DNA of 64,000 bases from Phyllobacteriaceae bacterium (GTDB taxonomy: Bacteria > Pseudomonadota > Alphaproteobacteria > Rhizobiales > Rhizobiaceae), in NCBI GenBank assembly GCA_002708825.1, contig PAPF01000013.1, positions 91,350 through 155,349 of the forward strand, given 5' to 3'. Made by a program: the position numbers and the translations under genes. The notes under the pieces were generated by a model that worked only from the letters and a program-made list of their open reading frames with translations, ran no database searches and was not told the DNA's origin. The first letter of the stretch is position 1. The number at the start of each line of letters is the position of its first letter. Of this stretch, positions 37,663 through 50,294 are shown one piece after another.

Positions 37663-37689
37663 ACCGGCGTCCCGCGACGCCGGTTTTTT
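37663..37689 (+). terminator. Rho-independent terminator after icd
   Basis: Nine-bp stem ACCGGCGTC (37663-37671) and GACGCCGGT (37676-37684), loop CCGC, then TTTTTTC. Confidence 0.88.
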
Positions 37690-38078
37690 CATGCGCGCAA
37701 ACCTCCGGCTGCAGTCTCCTCCGCCGAAACCGGCCGCCCTTTCCCTTGCGATGATGGCTGCAACAACCACCTTTCGGGCCAAGCAGGAAACATGCCTGAA
37801 GACATGCGGAAATTTTCACATTCCGGTGAGATAACACTGGAATTCATTAGCGTTTCATTGTTAATTGCACCTGCACGGCGAGGTCACCGCACACATCCGG
37901 CCTCGACGTGAAGCGCTGCCGTTGCCACCGCCCCCGGTCTTCGGCAGCGCGCCCTTTCCGGGCTTCCGGCACCCGTAAATGCCGTGGTGAGCATCACTAT
38001 TCCCGAGACTGACAAACCTGCCGGCCAGCGCGAAAATGCGCTGTGGCATGGACCCGTGATTCGCCTCTCCGCGGGACC
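37690..38078. other. Gene-free stretch between icd and alaS terminators
   Basis: No coding region I can support. It holds a locally AT-rich patch (about 37810-37870) and a hairpin CAGCGC-GAAAAT-GCGCTG (38031-38044 region). A small RNA or promoter for one is possible but nothing specific is seen. Confidence 0.4.
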
Positions 38079-38116
38079 AAACGAAAAGGGCGCCGCCAGC
38101 AAAGGCAGCGCCCTTT
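38079..38116 (-). terminator. Terminator after alaS
   Basis: Nine-bp stem AAAGGGCGC (38085-38093) and GCGCCCTTT (38108-38116) with a 14-base loop. On the minus strand it is followed by TCGTTT. It lies about 45 bp past the alaS stop. Confidence 0.7.
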
Positions 38117-38159
38117 CCCTATTGCGAATCATCGGGCCGGAAGGCGTGGCCGCCTCGCA

Positions 38160-40814
<2,655 letters not shown>

Positions 40815-40930
40815 GGTTCCTGTCCTGCTGAGAAGGGGCCGCCGGGCCGGCGGGTTGCGCGAACCCGCCTTTTATCTTTCGCCACCGGCACTGTCCAGAA
40901 TGTCAGGGGAAAGCACCGCCCCGCAAATGC

Positions 40931-40966
40931 GAAACGCCGCACGGCCTGCCGGAGGACCGCGCGGCG
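40931..40966 (-). terminator. Terminator after recA
   Basis: Ten-bp stem CGCCGCACGG (40935-40944) and CCGCGCGGCG (40957-40966) with one G-U type mismatch and a 12-base loop. On the minus strand it is followed by TTTCGCATTT. Confidence 0.65.
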
Positions 40967-40990
40967 CGATATCAGCGATGCAACCGGCCG

Positions 40991-42073
<1,083 letters not shown>

Positions 42074-42128
42074 GATATACACCTTGTTCCCCGACTTGAA
42101 CGATCGGGCGCCGCAACGCCGTAAATTA

Positions 42129-42157
42129 TTTGTACGCTTTTTGTTCCATCTTGACAA
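42129..42157 (-). promoter_or_regulatory. recA promoter (-35/-10)
   Basis: Read on the minus strand, -35 TTGTCA (42157-42152), 17-bp spacer, -10 TACAAA (42134-42129). It lies about 56-84 bp before the recA start codon. Confidence 0.6.
42132..42146. promoter_or_regulatory. Second, imperfect SOS-box-like site inside the recA promoter
   Basis: GTAC-GCTTTTT-GTTC matches the GTTC-N7-GTTC pattern with one mismatch and overlaps the -10 and spacer of the recA promoter, where a repressor would block polymerase. Confidence 0.4.
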
Positions 42158-42185
42158 GGGTACCAACGTGTTGTTTTCAAATGAT

Positions 42186-42200
42186 GTTCAAATTTTGTTC
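42186..42200. promoter_or_regulatory. LexA-type SOS box GTTC-N7-GTTC
   Basis: GTTC-AAATTTT-GTTC, an exact match to the alphaproteobacterial direct-repeat SOS box (GAAC-N7-GAAC on the recA strand). It is about 29 bp upstream of the proposed -35. Confidence 0.8.
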
Positions 42201-42331
42201 CGCATGGGGTATCCACAATTGGAAAGGGCTGTAACGGGATTGTTGCCGGCCAGGCCGGGCAAGGGCGGGCCCTGCGGTCTCCATCGCGATTCGCCGCCGG
42301 TGCGCACCGCGGCGGCGGGATTGGCGGTGGC

Positions 42332-43273
42332 ATGACTTCGCCTGTACCTGCCCTGGTGGCCGTTGGCGGCGCCCATGTCGACCGCCGAGGCCGCCTGGCC
42401 GTCCCCTTCTCGCCCGGCGCCTCGCATCCGGGCGCCATGCGCGAAACGGTCGGCGGCGGCGCATTCAATGCCGCCCGCGCGGCATCCGGACGCGGCGTTC
42501 AGGCCGCGCTGCTCTCCGCACGTGGTGGCGACGCCGCCGGCGCCGCCGTGGCCGAAGCCATTGTCGATGCCGGGATCCGCGATCTTTCCTCCACCTTCCT
42601 GGATCGGACCACCCCCTCCTACACGTCCCTGCTGGACCGGGAAGGCGAACAGATCGCCGGCCTTGCCGACATGGCGCTCTATGAAACAGCCTTCGACAGG
42701 CTTCTGCGCCGGCGTCCGCTGCGCGATGCAGTCGCGGCCGCCGATGCAGTTCTTGCCGATGCCAACCTTCCGGAATCGGCCCTGCGGCGGTTGGCGGAGA
42801 TTGCCGGTGACCATCCGCTTCACGCCATGGCGGTATCACCTGCCAAGGCACTGCGCTGGACGCCGCTTCTGGAACGTATCGCCTGCCTCTTCTGCAACAG
42901 GGCCGAGGCCGCCGCGCTGACCGGTCTTGCCGCAAGCGCCCGAGGCGGGGAACTGGCCCGGGGGCTTGCCGCCCGCGGCCTTGTGCAAGCCGTCATCACG
43001 TCGGGTAACGGTCCGCTCGAACTTCTGGAGAACGGACGGGTCCGCTTGCTTCGGCCACTGCCTGTCCGCCCGGTCGATGTCACCGGCGCCGGTGACGCGC
43101 TGACCGGGGCCACCCTCGCCGCCCTGATGAACGGCCGGAACCTGCATGACGCCGCCCTTGAAGGTCTTGCCGCCGCCGCACTGGCCGTGGAAACTGACGC
43201 ATCCGCGCCGGACCTGACAGCCGCCGCCTTCCAGACCCGTCTTGCCGAAGCCCGGAGGCTCAATGCACCATGA
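42332..43273 (+). CDS. psuK: PfkB-family kinase, pseudouridine kinase
   Basis: 313 residues. It phosphorylates pseudouridine; the call depends on the adjacent psuG. PfkB features: LVAVGGAHVDRRGRLAVPFS at the N-terminus, ETVGGGAFNAARAASGRGVQ, and the ATP/anion-hole signature PVDVTGAGDALTGATLAALM with the catalytic Asp. Start ATG at 42332; its end overlaps psuG. Divergent from recA across 258 bp, which may carry regulatory sites for both. Confidence 0.88.
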   Translation: MTSPVPALVAVGGAHVDRRGRLAVPFSPGASHPGAMRETVGGGAFNAARAASGRGVQAALLSARGGDAAGAAVAEAIVDAGIRDLSSTFLDRTTPSYTSLLDREGEQIAGLADMALYETAFDRLLRRRPLRDAVAAADAVLADANLPESALRRLAEIAGDHPLHAMAVSPAKALRWTPLLERIACLFCNRAEAAALTGLAASARGGELARGLAARGLVQAVITSGNGPLELLENGRVRLLRPLPVRPVDVTGAGDALTGATLAALMNGRNLHDAALEGLAAAALAVETDASAPDLTAAAFQTRLAEARRLNAP

Positions 43274-44187
43274 CTGACCTGCCGCTCGACATCGCCCCTG
43301 ACGTCGCCGCCGCCCTGGCGGCCAGACGCCCGGTCGTGGCGCTCGAATCGACCATCATCACACACGGCATGCCCTTTCCGGACAATGCCGCCATGGCGCG
43401 GGCGGTGGAAGACGTCGTCCGGGAAAACGGCGCGGTCCCGGCCACCATTGCGGTCATCGCGGGACGGCTCAAGATCGGCCTGTCGGCGTCCGAACGCGAT
43501 GCGCTGGCGCAGACCACCGGTGCCATGAAACTGAGCCGGGCCGATCTGGCCTTTGCCATGACGACCGGCGCCACCGGCGGCACCACGGTCGCCGCAACCA
43601 TGATCGCGGCCGCCCGTGCCGGCATTGCCGTCTTTGCCACCGGCGGTATTGGCGGCGTCCACAAGGGCGCGGAACTGACCTTTGATGTTTCCGCCGACCT
43701 GGCCGAACTGGCGCGTACACCCGTCATCGTGGTCAGCGCGGGCGCGAAAGCCATCCTCGACGTGGGCAAGACGCTCGAGGTTCTGGAAACCCATGGGGTG
43801 CCCGTTGTGGGTTTCGCCACGCGTACCATGCCGGCCTTCTGGTCGCGCAATTCACCCTTTCCGGCACCGCTGACCATCGACACGCCAGGGGGAATTGCCC
43901 GTTTTCAGGCCATGCGCAACGCGCTTGGTATCGAAGGCGGCATGCTGGTGGCCAATCCGGTGCCCGAGGCTGACGAAATCCCTGCCGCCGAGATGAACCG
44001 CCATATCGCGGCCGCCCAGGCCGAGGCGGACGCTCAGGGCATTTCCGGCAAGGCGGTCACGACCTTCCTGCTGGGCCGGATCGTCGAACTGACCGGCGGG
44101 CGCAGCCTGGCCACGAATATTGCTCTGGTGCGGAACAACGCGAAACTGGCTGCCGGAATTGCCTCGGCGCTTGCAGGAACGGCGTGA
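43270..44187 (+). CDS. psuG: Pseudouridine-5'-phosphate glycosidase
   Basis: 305 residues. It splits pseudouridine 5'-phosphate to uracil and ribose-5-phosphate. Motifs: VVALESTIITHGMPFPDNAA, GATGGTTVAATMIAAARAGI, FATGGIGGVHKGAELTFDVS and VVVSAGAKAILDVGKTLEVL. Overlaps psuK by ATGA, forming a two-gene operon for salvage of pseudouridine from RNA turnover. No dedicated transporter is adjacent. Confidence 0.95.
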   Translation: MTDLPLDIAPDVAAALAARRPVVALESTIITHGMPFPDNAAMARAVEDVVRENGAVPATIAVIAGRLKIGLSASERDALAQTTGAMKLSRADLAFAMTTGATGGTTVAATMIAAARAGIAVFATGGIGGVHKGAELTFDVSADLAELARTPVIVVSAGAKAILDVGKTLEVLETHGVPVVGFATRTMPAFWSRNSPFPAPLTIDTPGGIARFQAMRNALGIEGGMLVANPVPEADEIPAAEMNRHIAAAQAEADAQGISGKAVTTFLLGRIVELTGGRSLATNIALVRNNAKLAAGIASALAGTA

Positions 44188-44205
44188 CACTGGTCAACGT
44201 GCCAC

Positions 44206-44484
44206 TCACCGCCCGCTCGCCTGCCTGTCATAGAAAATCACTGCCTGGATTTCCGAGCGGGCTCCGAGTACATCCCTGGCACAGCGCAGCATCATCGTCA
44301 CGGTATGCTCGCTGAAGCCGAGGTCCGCGGCCAGTTGACGCGGCGAAAGCCCGTTGGCCAATCCTCTCAGGATGGTGATCTGTGCCGGCCCGAGCTTTGC
44401 CTGAAAATCCATTTGAACATCCCGAGGCGCCTTCCCGGAACAATCCCGGCAGGAAGCCATGTTGCGCGCTATTTCGACGCACAA
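44206..44484 (-). CDS. Small LuxR-type helix-turn-helix protein
   Basis: 92 residues, mostly a LuxR/FixJ-type DNA-binding domain: LGPAQITILRGLANGLSPRQ and LAADLGFSEHTVTMMLRCAR. The N-terminal 24 residues hold three cysteines (MCVEIARNMASCRDCSG), which could bind metal or simply be untranslated if the ATG at 44412 (MDFQAKLGPAQ) is used. There is no sensor or receiver domain. The HTH resembles that of the LuxR protein at 45029-45805 (shared GLA-GLS-RQLA-D pattern), so they may be paralogues. Confidence 0.7.
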   Translation of the reverse strand: MCVEIARNMASCRDCSGKAPRDVQMDFQAKLGPAQITILRGLANGLSPRQLAADLGFSEHTVTMMLRCARDVLGARSEIQAVIFYDRQASGR

Positions 44485-44652
44485 GTCCTAGCGAGCAAAA
44501 CTTTAACCCGACTGAAACCGACTTTAGTATTTAATGTAAAAATTGAATGATCATATTAAGCATGAAACGGTTTGATGCGTGACACAAGCCGCTGGTTTCC
44601 ATAGGTTTCAGCGCGCTGAACGTCAAAGTTCAAGGTTGGGGGTTTCACCACG

Positions 44653-44976
44653 GTGAAGATATCGCATCGCCGCAGCAATGGTAAGCACGCAATGGTTTCC
44701 GAACTGGTCAGGGCATTTCATGCGACGTCGACGGCCATGGACGAAGCCATCGAGGCAAATGACAGCGCACGGATCGGTGAGATCGACCGGCAGCTCTCCG
44801 CGCTGTGGGATGAACTCTTGGCGGTTGAGCCGAAGACGAAGGCGGAAGCGCGCGAACTCGTGGTTTTCCTGCTGCACACGCTGGCCCCGACGGCAAGCGC
44901 ATCCGAAGTCCAGACGGAAGCCCTGTCGGGGATTCTGCGCCTGTTCGAGGAACACTGCCACACGTTCGAGAACTGA
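44653..44976 (+). CDS. Small helical hypothetical protein
   Basis: 107 residues from a GTG at 44653, or 94 from the ATG at 44692. Predominantly helical and acidic: ELVRAFHATSTAMDEAIEAN, RIGEIDRQLSALWDELLAVE, ARELVVFLLHTLAP, GILRLFEEHCHTFEN. No signal peptide. It sits between two minus-strand LuxR-type genes and is transcribed in the opposite direction. Function unknown; a small signalling or antagonist protein is possible but unsupported. Confidence 0.55.
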   Translation: MKISHRRSNGKHAMVSELVRAFHATSTAMDEAIEANDSARIGEIDRQLSALWDELLAVEPKTKAEARELVVFLLHTLAPTASASEVQTEALSGILRLFEEHCHTFEN

Positions 44977-45028
44977 TTGGCCGTTCCCGAACGTCCAGGC
45001 CTGGCCGGCTGTGGCAGTCCCGGCAAGG

Positions 45029-45805
45029 TCAGTCTTCGAGAAGTCCGGTTCTGCCTGCCTTGTGGATGGCCTCAAGCAGCGATCCGGCTTCCAGCTTGCG
45101 CGTCAGCGAACGTGCCAGGGCCATGACGGTGGTTTCGCCCAGCGCCATGTCCGAAGCGAGCTGCCGCATGGAAAGGCCTTTTGCCAGACCGTTGATGCAT
45201 TTGCGTTCAAGCGCCGACAAATCCGCGCCCGCTCCATCGGCGGTCCGGTGCGCGCCGATGGCGTCAAAGGCCTCGATCGTGTCGATCACGAGGCCCGGAT
45301 AGCGGCTGTTCATTTCCTCGCGCACGCCAAAATACATCACGACACTGCGCCGCGCATCGGCATCGCAGACCGGCACGCAGTAGCCGCCGCGCAGGCCGAA
45401 CATGTTGAGCAGCGTGTCCAGCTGGTTGTCGAGCAGTGACGGGTCGGGCGTCTCGTTCGTGCGGCAGTCAAGCCCGGTGGTGAAGGGAAAGGGGATATTC
45501 GTTTCGCCCAGCATGAGAAAGACGGAACATTGCGTGAGGTCGGCGATCCGGCCGATCTGCACGGCGAGCGCTTCCTCCAGATTGTGGAAGCTCATCCTGG
45601 GAAAGATCAGCCCGTCGCGCCTCTCACCGATATCGAGCACGGCATAGGCTTCGAAACCGTGTGTACGGGCCACTCCGGTCAGACTGGTGTGCTTCGGCCG
45701 CCCGGAAGACGCGGGCCTGCCGGAACCGACACCCGGCGTCAGGGCTGCAGGACGGGCTGACTTGCCACCGCCGGCGGGCGGAACCAGTCGAATCACGTTG
45801 CTCAT
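45029..45805 (-). CDS. LuxR-family transcriptional regulator with N-terminal sensory domain
   Basis: 258 residues. A Pro/Gly-rich N-terminus precedes an alpha/beta domain of about 140 residues (FEAYAVLDIGERRDGLIFPR, CSVFLMLGETNIPFPFTTGL, YCVPVCDADARRSVVMYFG) that looks like a LuxR autoinducer-binding or GAF-like fold. The C-terminal LuxR HTH follows (LSALERKCINGLAKGLSMRQ, LASDMALGETTVMALARSLT). Start ATG at 45805 has GGGGGAG upstream. No luxI-type synthase is in the window, so it would be an orphan regulator. Confidence 0.75.
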   Translation of the reverse strand: MSNVIRLVPPAGGGKSARPAALTPGVGSGRPASSGRPKHTSLTGVARTHGFEAYAVLDIGERRDGLIFPRMSFHNLEEALAVQIGRIADLTQCSVFLMLGETNIPFPFTTGLDCRTNETPDPSLLDNQLDTLLNMFGLRGGYCVPVCDADARRSVVMYFGVREEMNSRYPGLVIDTIEAFDAIGAHRTADGAGADLSALERKCINGLAKGLSMRQLASDMALGETTVMALARSLTRKLEAGSLLEAIHKAGRTGLLED

Positions 45806-45974
45806 GACACTCCCCCGAAAGACCGTCACGATCATGATGCGATTATGGCCAGGGATTCAAATATTGTTATTCACAATCCACAGGTTCGGCCAGCATCACG
45901 CCTGTCCGCCGAGCGCCCGGAACCGGCCCGCCGCGTGAGGGTGGCACACTGGATCAGCCTTGATTCCGTGCGTT

Positions 45975-48578
45975 TCAGCCGTCGCTTTCCAGCATCTCCT
46001 TGACTGTCTGCGCCAGTTGCTTGAGCGAGAAGGGCTTTGGCAGGAACCCGAACTTCGCGTCAGCCGGCAGGTTCTTGGAGAACGCTTCCTCGGCATAGCC
46101 GGAGACGAAGATGAACTTGATGTCGGGCCGGCGCTTGCGCAATTCGCGCAGCAGGGTCGGCCCGTCCATTTCCGGCATCACGACATCGGAGACGACAATG
46201 TCCACCGCCCCCTCCAGTTCCTCGAACACGTCCAGCGCCTCGATTCCCGAGGATGCCTCGTGCACGGTGTAGCCCCGCGCGGTCAGCGCCCGCAGGCTGC
46301 CCATGCGCACCGCATCCTCGTCCTCGACCAGCAGCACAGTGGCCGATCCTGACAGGTCCGTCTGGCCCTGTTTCGCGGCCGGGCCACCGGCCTCCCCGTC
46401 TGTCCTGGCGGCCAGGGCCGGGTTGTCTCCCTCGGGCGCCGTCGCCGTTTCGGCGGCCACGTGGCGTGGCAGAAGGATGGTGAAGCGCGTCCCCTTGCCC
46501 ACCTCTGAATCGCAGTAGATGAAGCCACCGGTCTGCTTGATGATCCCGTAGACCATGGAGAGGCCGAGTCCCGTGCCCTTGCCGACCTCCTTGGTCGTGA
46601 AGAACGGTTCGAAGATCTTCTTGAGGACCTCGGGCTCTATGCCGGTGCCCGTATCTGTCACCTCGACAGCCACGTAGTCGCCCGGCGTCAACCCTTTCCA
46701 TCCCGAAGCCGTGGCTTCATCCGAATCGACATTGCGGGTGGCAACGGTGATCGTGCCGCCGCCGGGCATGGCGTCGCGGGCATTGACGACAAGGTTGACG
46801 ATCACCTGTTCGAACTGGCCGAGATCCGCCTTGACCGGCCAGAGGTCGCGCCCGTGTTCCACCTTCAGGTCGACCTCGTTGCCGGCAAGCCGGGCGAGCA
46901 GCATCCGCAGGTCCGCCAGCACGTCCGTCAGGTTGAGCACCTGCGGCCGCAGCGTCTGGCGCCGGGAGAAGGCGAGAAGCTGGCGCACCAGCGAGGCGGC
47001 CCGGTTCGCGTTCTGCTTGATGTTCATGATGTCCGGGAAGGAGGGATCGGAAGCCCGGTGATTGATCAGCAGCAGGTCGGAGGCCATGATGATGGCGGTC
47101 AGCACGTTGTTGAAGTCGTGCGCGATTCCGCCGGCCAGTTGCCCCACGGCCTGCATCTTCTGGCTCTGCGCCATCTGCGCTTCCAGCGCCTTCTGCTCGG
47201 TCGTCTCCACGGCATAGACGATGGCCGCCTCCTCGGCCTCCTCGCTGCCCGTGTCCACCACCGCATTGACATAGAAGCGCATGTGGCGTTCCGGATCGTC
47301 GGGAAGCGTCGTGTCGATGGGTGCGATCTCGGCCTTGCCCTGCTTGGCCGCATCGAGCGCGCGCGCGAAATCGTCACGCTGGTCCGGCGCGATCACGGCG
47401 TCGAGCGTGGCATGGGCATCCACGGTGTCGCGGTCGACGATGCCGGTGAACAGCGACAGGAACGGTGCATTGGTGCGCAGGATCCGCCCTTCACCGTCGA
47501 TTCCGGCAATTGCCATCGGCGTGGAATTGAAGAAGCGGGTGAACCGGATCTCGGCGGCGCGCGCGTCAAGGCCGGCATGGTCGCCCTGCGCCCGGTTGAG
47601 CACGATGGAGCGCATCGGTCCCGGCCGGCCGTCACGGCTGGCCGTGACGCGATGCATGAAGCGGACCGGCAGCGCCTCCCCGTTCTCGGTCGTGATGTCC
47701 AGGTCGATGACCGCGTCGCGGCTGGCGCCGGGTTCCGCCTTGACGGCATTGATCTGCGCCATGCCATCGCCCGCCACGATGCCGGACAAGGACAGCGAGC
47801 CCGGTGCGAAACGGGCGAGATCGACGCCCAGCCATTCAGCCAGCGTGGCATTGAGATAGGTCACCCGGCCGTCCGAGTCGGTGGCGAAGAAACCGGCCGG
47901 TGCGTGATCCAGATGGTCGATGGCCTGCTGCAGGTCCTGGAAATAGCGTTCCTGCTCTGCCCTCTCGACCGTGATGTCGGCGATCTGCCAGGATGAAAAG
48001 GGCTGGCGGTGGCCCGGCATGGCAACCGGCCGGACCCGCAGCCTGTACCAGCGCGCGCCCGGCTCGGCACCCGGCCGGATGGCCGTTGTCAGGCGGAATT
48101 CCGCATCGGCCTCCTGTCCGTCGGCAAGGCTCTGCGACAGCCGCGCCACGGGTTCCGCCGATTCCGGATTGTCGGACAGCAGGCTGCGCGGTGTGCGGAT
48201 ATCGGAGATCGATGTGGCCCCCGTGATGTCGGCATAGGCGCGGTTGGCATAGATCACCCGCTGGCGCGCATCGGTCACGATCATGCCCTGCGGCATGGAA
48301 TCGATGAAGGCCTTGGCCAGGTCATTGCCCGATGCCTGCGGCGCCGCGCGCACCACGCCGGTCACGGTGGCGAACAAAAAGCCCACGCCGATCATCGCCA
48401 GAAGGCCGAGGAAACCCAGCAGCAGGGGCTCGCTGATCCGGTCGCGGAAGATCACGAAGGCGAAGGCGGCCACGGTCAGGGCCGCCGCGAAGATCAGCAG
48501 CCGCGTCACCGGCCCCGGTCCGGGGCCCTTGTCGATGACCGGTACCGGATAGAACTCGCCCTGTTTGTCCCGCGCCAT
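45975..48578 (-). CDS. cckA: Hybrid histidine kinase CckA
   Basis: 867 residues. Two membrane helices ([38 protein letters not shown]) are followed by PAS domains, then the dimerisation domain [20 protein letters not shown] with phospho-His near residue 487. The ATPase domain has [20 protein letters not shown] and [20 protein letters not shown], and the C-terminal receiver has [17 protein letters not shown] with Asp near 798. This is the CckA layout: it feeds phosphate via ChpT to CtrA in cell-cycle control. The longer open frame to 48845 is rejected as N-terminal noise. Confidence 0.9.
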   Translation of the reverse strand: MARDKQGEFYPVPVIDKGPGPGPVTRLLIFAAALTVAAFAFVIFRDRISEPLLLGFLGLLAMIGVGFLFATVTGVVRAAPQASGNDLAKAFIDSMPQGMIVTDARQRVIYANRAYADITGATSISDIRTPRSLLSDNPESAEPVARLSQSLADGQEADAEFRLTTAIRPGAEPGARWYRLRVRPVAMPGHRQPFSSWQIADITVERAEQERYFQDLQQAIDHLDHAPAGFFATDSDGRVTYLNATLAEWLGVDLARFAPGSLSLSGIVAGDGMAQINAVKAEPGASRDAVIDLDITTENGEALPVRFMHRVTASRDGRPGPMRSIVLNRAQGDHAGLDARAAEIRFTRFFNSTPMAIAGIDGEGRILRTNAPFLSLFTGIVDRDTVDAHATLDAVIAPDQRDDFARALDAAKQGKAEIAPIDTTLPDDPERHMRFYVNAVVDTGSEEAEEAAIVYAVETTEQKALEAQMAQSQKMQAVGQLAGGIAHDFNNVLTAIIMASDLLLINHRASDPSFPDIMNIKQNANRAASLVRQLLAFSRRQTLRPQVLNLTDVLADLRMLLARLAGNEVDLKVEHGRDLWPVKADLGQFEQVIVNLVVNARDAMPGGGTITVATRNVDSDEATASGWKGLTPGDYVAVEVTDTGTGIEPEVLKKIFEPFFTTKEVGKGTGLGLSMVYGIIKQTGGFIYCDSEVGKGTRFTILLPRHVAAETATAPEGDNPALAARTDGEAGGPAAKQGQTDLSGSATVLLVEDEDAVRMGSLRALTARGYTVHEASSGIEALDVFEELEGAVDIVVSDVVMPEMDGPTLLRELRKRRPDIKFIFVSGYAEEAFSKNLPADAKFGFLPKPFSLKQLAQTVKEMLESDG

Positions 48579-48823
48579 CGCCTCTGCCGTCCGCGTATGC
48601 TTCCGTGGAATCCGCCGTACCCCGGCTGGTTGAATCACATTCCGCCGCCAACCGGAAGCCCCGGCGCCGGATATGCCCCGGAAATCGCCCGAATGACGTG
48701 CATAAAGGTTGCGATAGGCGACTTGGCCCTTGCGGCCCCGGCAATGCCGCCTAATGTTCCGGGGAAGGCGTACCGGGCGGAAAAGGGACGCCAGGAGGGG
48801 GAAACAGGGGAAGGAATGGCCTG

Positions 48824-49756
48824 ATGCCTTGGCTTGTCGACGCAATCGGACCGACAGCGGCGACCGCGGTGACCTGGATCATCGCTGTCCTTGTCGTGGT
48901 CCTTCTTCTCCTCCTGGTCCTGCGGATGCTGCGCAGCCTCCTGCCAGGCACCTATGTCCGGGGCGGCAAGAGCCGTCACCGTCTGGCCGTTGTCGACGCC
49001 GCACCCGTCGATGCCCGGCGCCGGCTCATTCTCGTGCGCCGGGACGGTGTCGAACACCTTCTGCTGATCGGCGGCGCGGGCGATGTCGTGGTGGAAGCAG
49101 GCATCGGTGCGCCGGCTGCTGCCGTGGCTCCGGACCGTCCGGTCGCCAGGCCGCGCGCTGCCGGACCTGAACCCGTCGATGCCGGACCGGGCGGCACGGC
49201 CGGTGAACAGGTTGCCCGCCGTGCCATGGCCGCCGTTGCGGCCGCCACCGTCCCTCCGCCGCCTACCCCTCAGCGCCGTGAGCAGGCCACCGTGGCGGCT
49301 CCGGCTGCTGACCCCGTTCCGCCGGACCGGACGGCTGCCGACAGCCGCGCACCGCACCAGGGAGAACCGGTGCAGCGCGATGAGCCCGTGCCGGCGGCCA
49401 TTCCGGAGCCCGCCATGCCTCGCGAAACCGCCGCGCAGCCCGCCGCCACCGTGCAGCGCGTTACCTCGGCTGTCCATGGGCAGCCCGAACCGCCCCGCCC
49501 GCAGCCCGTGCCCCGGCCCGCACCACCTGATCTTTCGGAAAACGGGAGCCCGGCACCGGACGAGGATGAGTGGACCGACGAGGCGCTGATGCGCGAGCTT
49601 CAGGAGACGCTCGCGCCTGTCCGGCAGCCTTACACGCAGCCGCAACAGCAAACGCCGCCGCCGCAGCCGGCGCCCCCAGCAAAGCGGGAAATGTCGCTGG
49701 AAGAGGAAATGTCGCAATTGCTGCAGGACCTCACCCGCGACGGCAACAAGCCCTGA
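48824..49756 (+). CDS. FliO-domain membrane protein with long Pro-rich tail
   Basis: 310 residues. One membrane helix (VTWIIAVLVVVLLLLLVLRM) is followed by a FliO-like domain (SRHRLAVVDAAPVDARRRLI, LVRRDGVEHLLLIGG), which in flagellar FliO supports assembly of the export gate. The remaining two thirds are low-complexity Pro/Ala/Gln (VPAAIPEPAMPRETAAQPAA, QPQQQTPPPQPAPPAKREM) with a short C-terminal helix EMSQLLQDL. No flagellar genes surround it. In Rhizobiales such stand-alone genes near dksA are common and their job is unclear. Confidence 0.78.
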   Translation: MPWLVDAIGPTAATAVTWIIAVLVVVLLLLLVLRMLRSLLPGTYVRGGKSRHRLAVVDAAPVDARRRLILVRRDGVEHLLLIGGAGDVVVEAGIGAPAAAVAPDRPVARPRAAGPEPVDAGPGGTAGEQVARRAMAAVAAATVPPPPTPQRREQATVAAPAADPVPPDRTAADSRAPHQGEPVQRDEPVPAAIPEPAMPRETAAQPAATVQRVTSAVHGQPEPPRPQPVPRPAPPDLSENGSPAPDEDEWTDEALMRELQETLAPVRQPYTQPQQQTPPPQPAPPAKREMSLEEEMSQLLQDLTRDGNKP

Positions 49757-49811
49757 TCCCACCGGACGGCCCGCATGGCCGGGAGCGGCCGGCGGCGTGT
49801 CACCGGCCACG

Positions 49812-49838
49812 AAAAAAGAGCGGCCACAAGGGCCGCTC
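49812..49838 (-). terminator. Rho-independent terminator after dksA
   Basis: Perfect 8-bp stem GAGCGGCC (49818-49825) and GGCCGCTC (49831-49838), loop of five. On the minus strand it is followed by six T residues. Confidence 0.9.
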
Positions 49839-49877
49839 TCACTCCTGGCAAGACATGGAAACCCGAAGCCCGGGCCT

Positions 49878-50294
49878 TCAGTCGTCGCGATAGACCTTCT
49901 CGCGGCGCTCGTGCCGTTCCTGCGCCTCGATGGACAGCGTGGCGATCGGACGCGCATCCAGACGCCGCAGCGAAATCGGCTCGCCGGTCTCCTCGCAGTA
50001 TCCGTAGGTTCCGTCATCGATACGCATCAGCGCCGCGTCGATCTTCGAGATCAGCTTGCGTTGACGGTCGCGGGCCCGCAATTCGATGGCGCGGTCGGTT
50101 TCCGAGGACGCCCGGTCCGCCAGGTCCGGGTGGTTCTCGCTCTCCTGCTGCAGCGTCTCCAGCGTCTCGCGCGCCTCACGCAGGATGTCGTTTTTCCAGT
50201 TGATGAGCTTTTCGCGGAAATAGGCCTTCTGCCGCTCATTCATGAAAGGCTCGTTATCCGACGGCACGTAGTCCGTATCAATCAGATCCGCCAT
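49878..50294 (-). CDS. dksA: RNA polymerase-binding transcription factor DksA
   Basis: 138 residues. It binds the RNA polymerase secondary channel and with ppGpp tunes rRNA and amino-acid promoters. The coiled coil carries SETDRAIELRARDRQRKLIS; the globular part is DDGTYGYCEETGEPISLRRL then DARPIATLSIEAQERHER. Only one of the four zinc-finger cysteines is kept, as is usual in alphaproteobacterial DksA. Start ATG at 50294; a GTG three codons earlier is possible. Confidence 0.95.
   Translation of the reverse strand: MADLIDTDYVPSDNEPFMNERQKAYFREKLINWKNDILREARETLETLQQESENHPDLADRASSETDRAIELRARDRQRKLISKIDAALMRIDDGTYGYCEETGEPISLRRLDARPIATLSIEAQERHERREKVYRDD

Noticed and set aside
37861-38132. Short minus-strand frames between icd and alaS
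   Set aside because: Overlapping in different frames, no ribosome site, Gly/Arg-rich noise.
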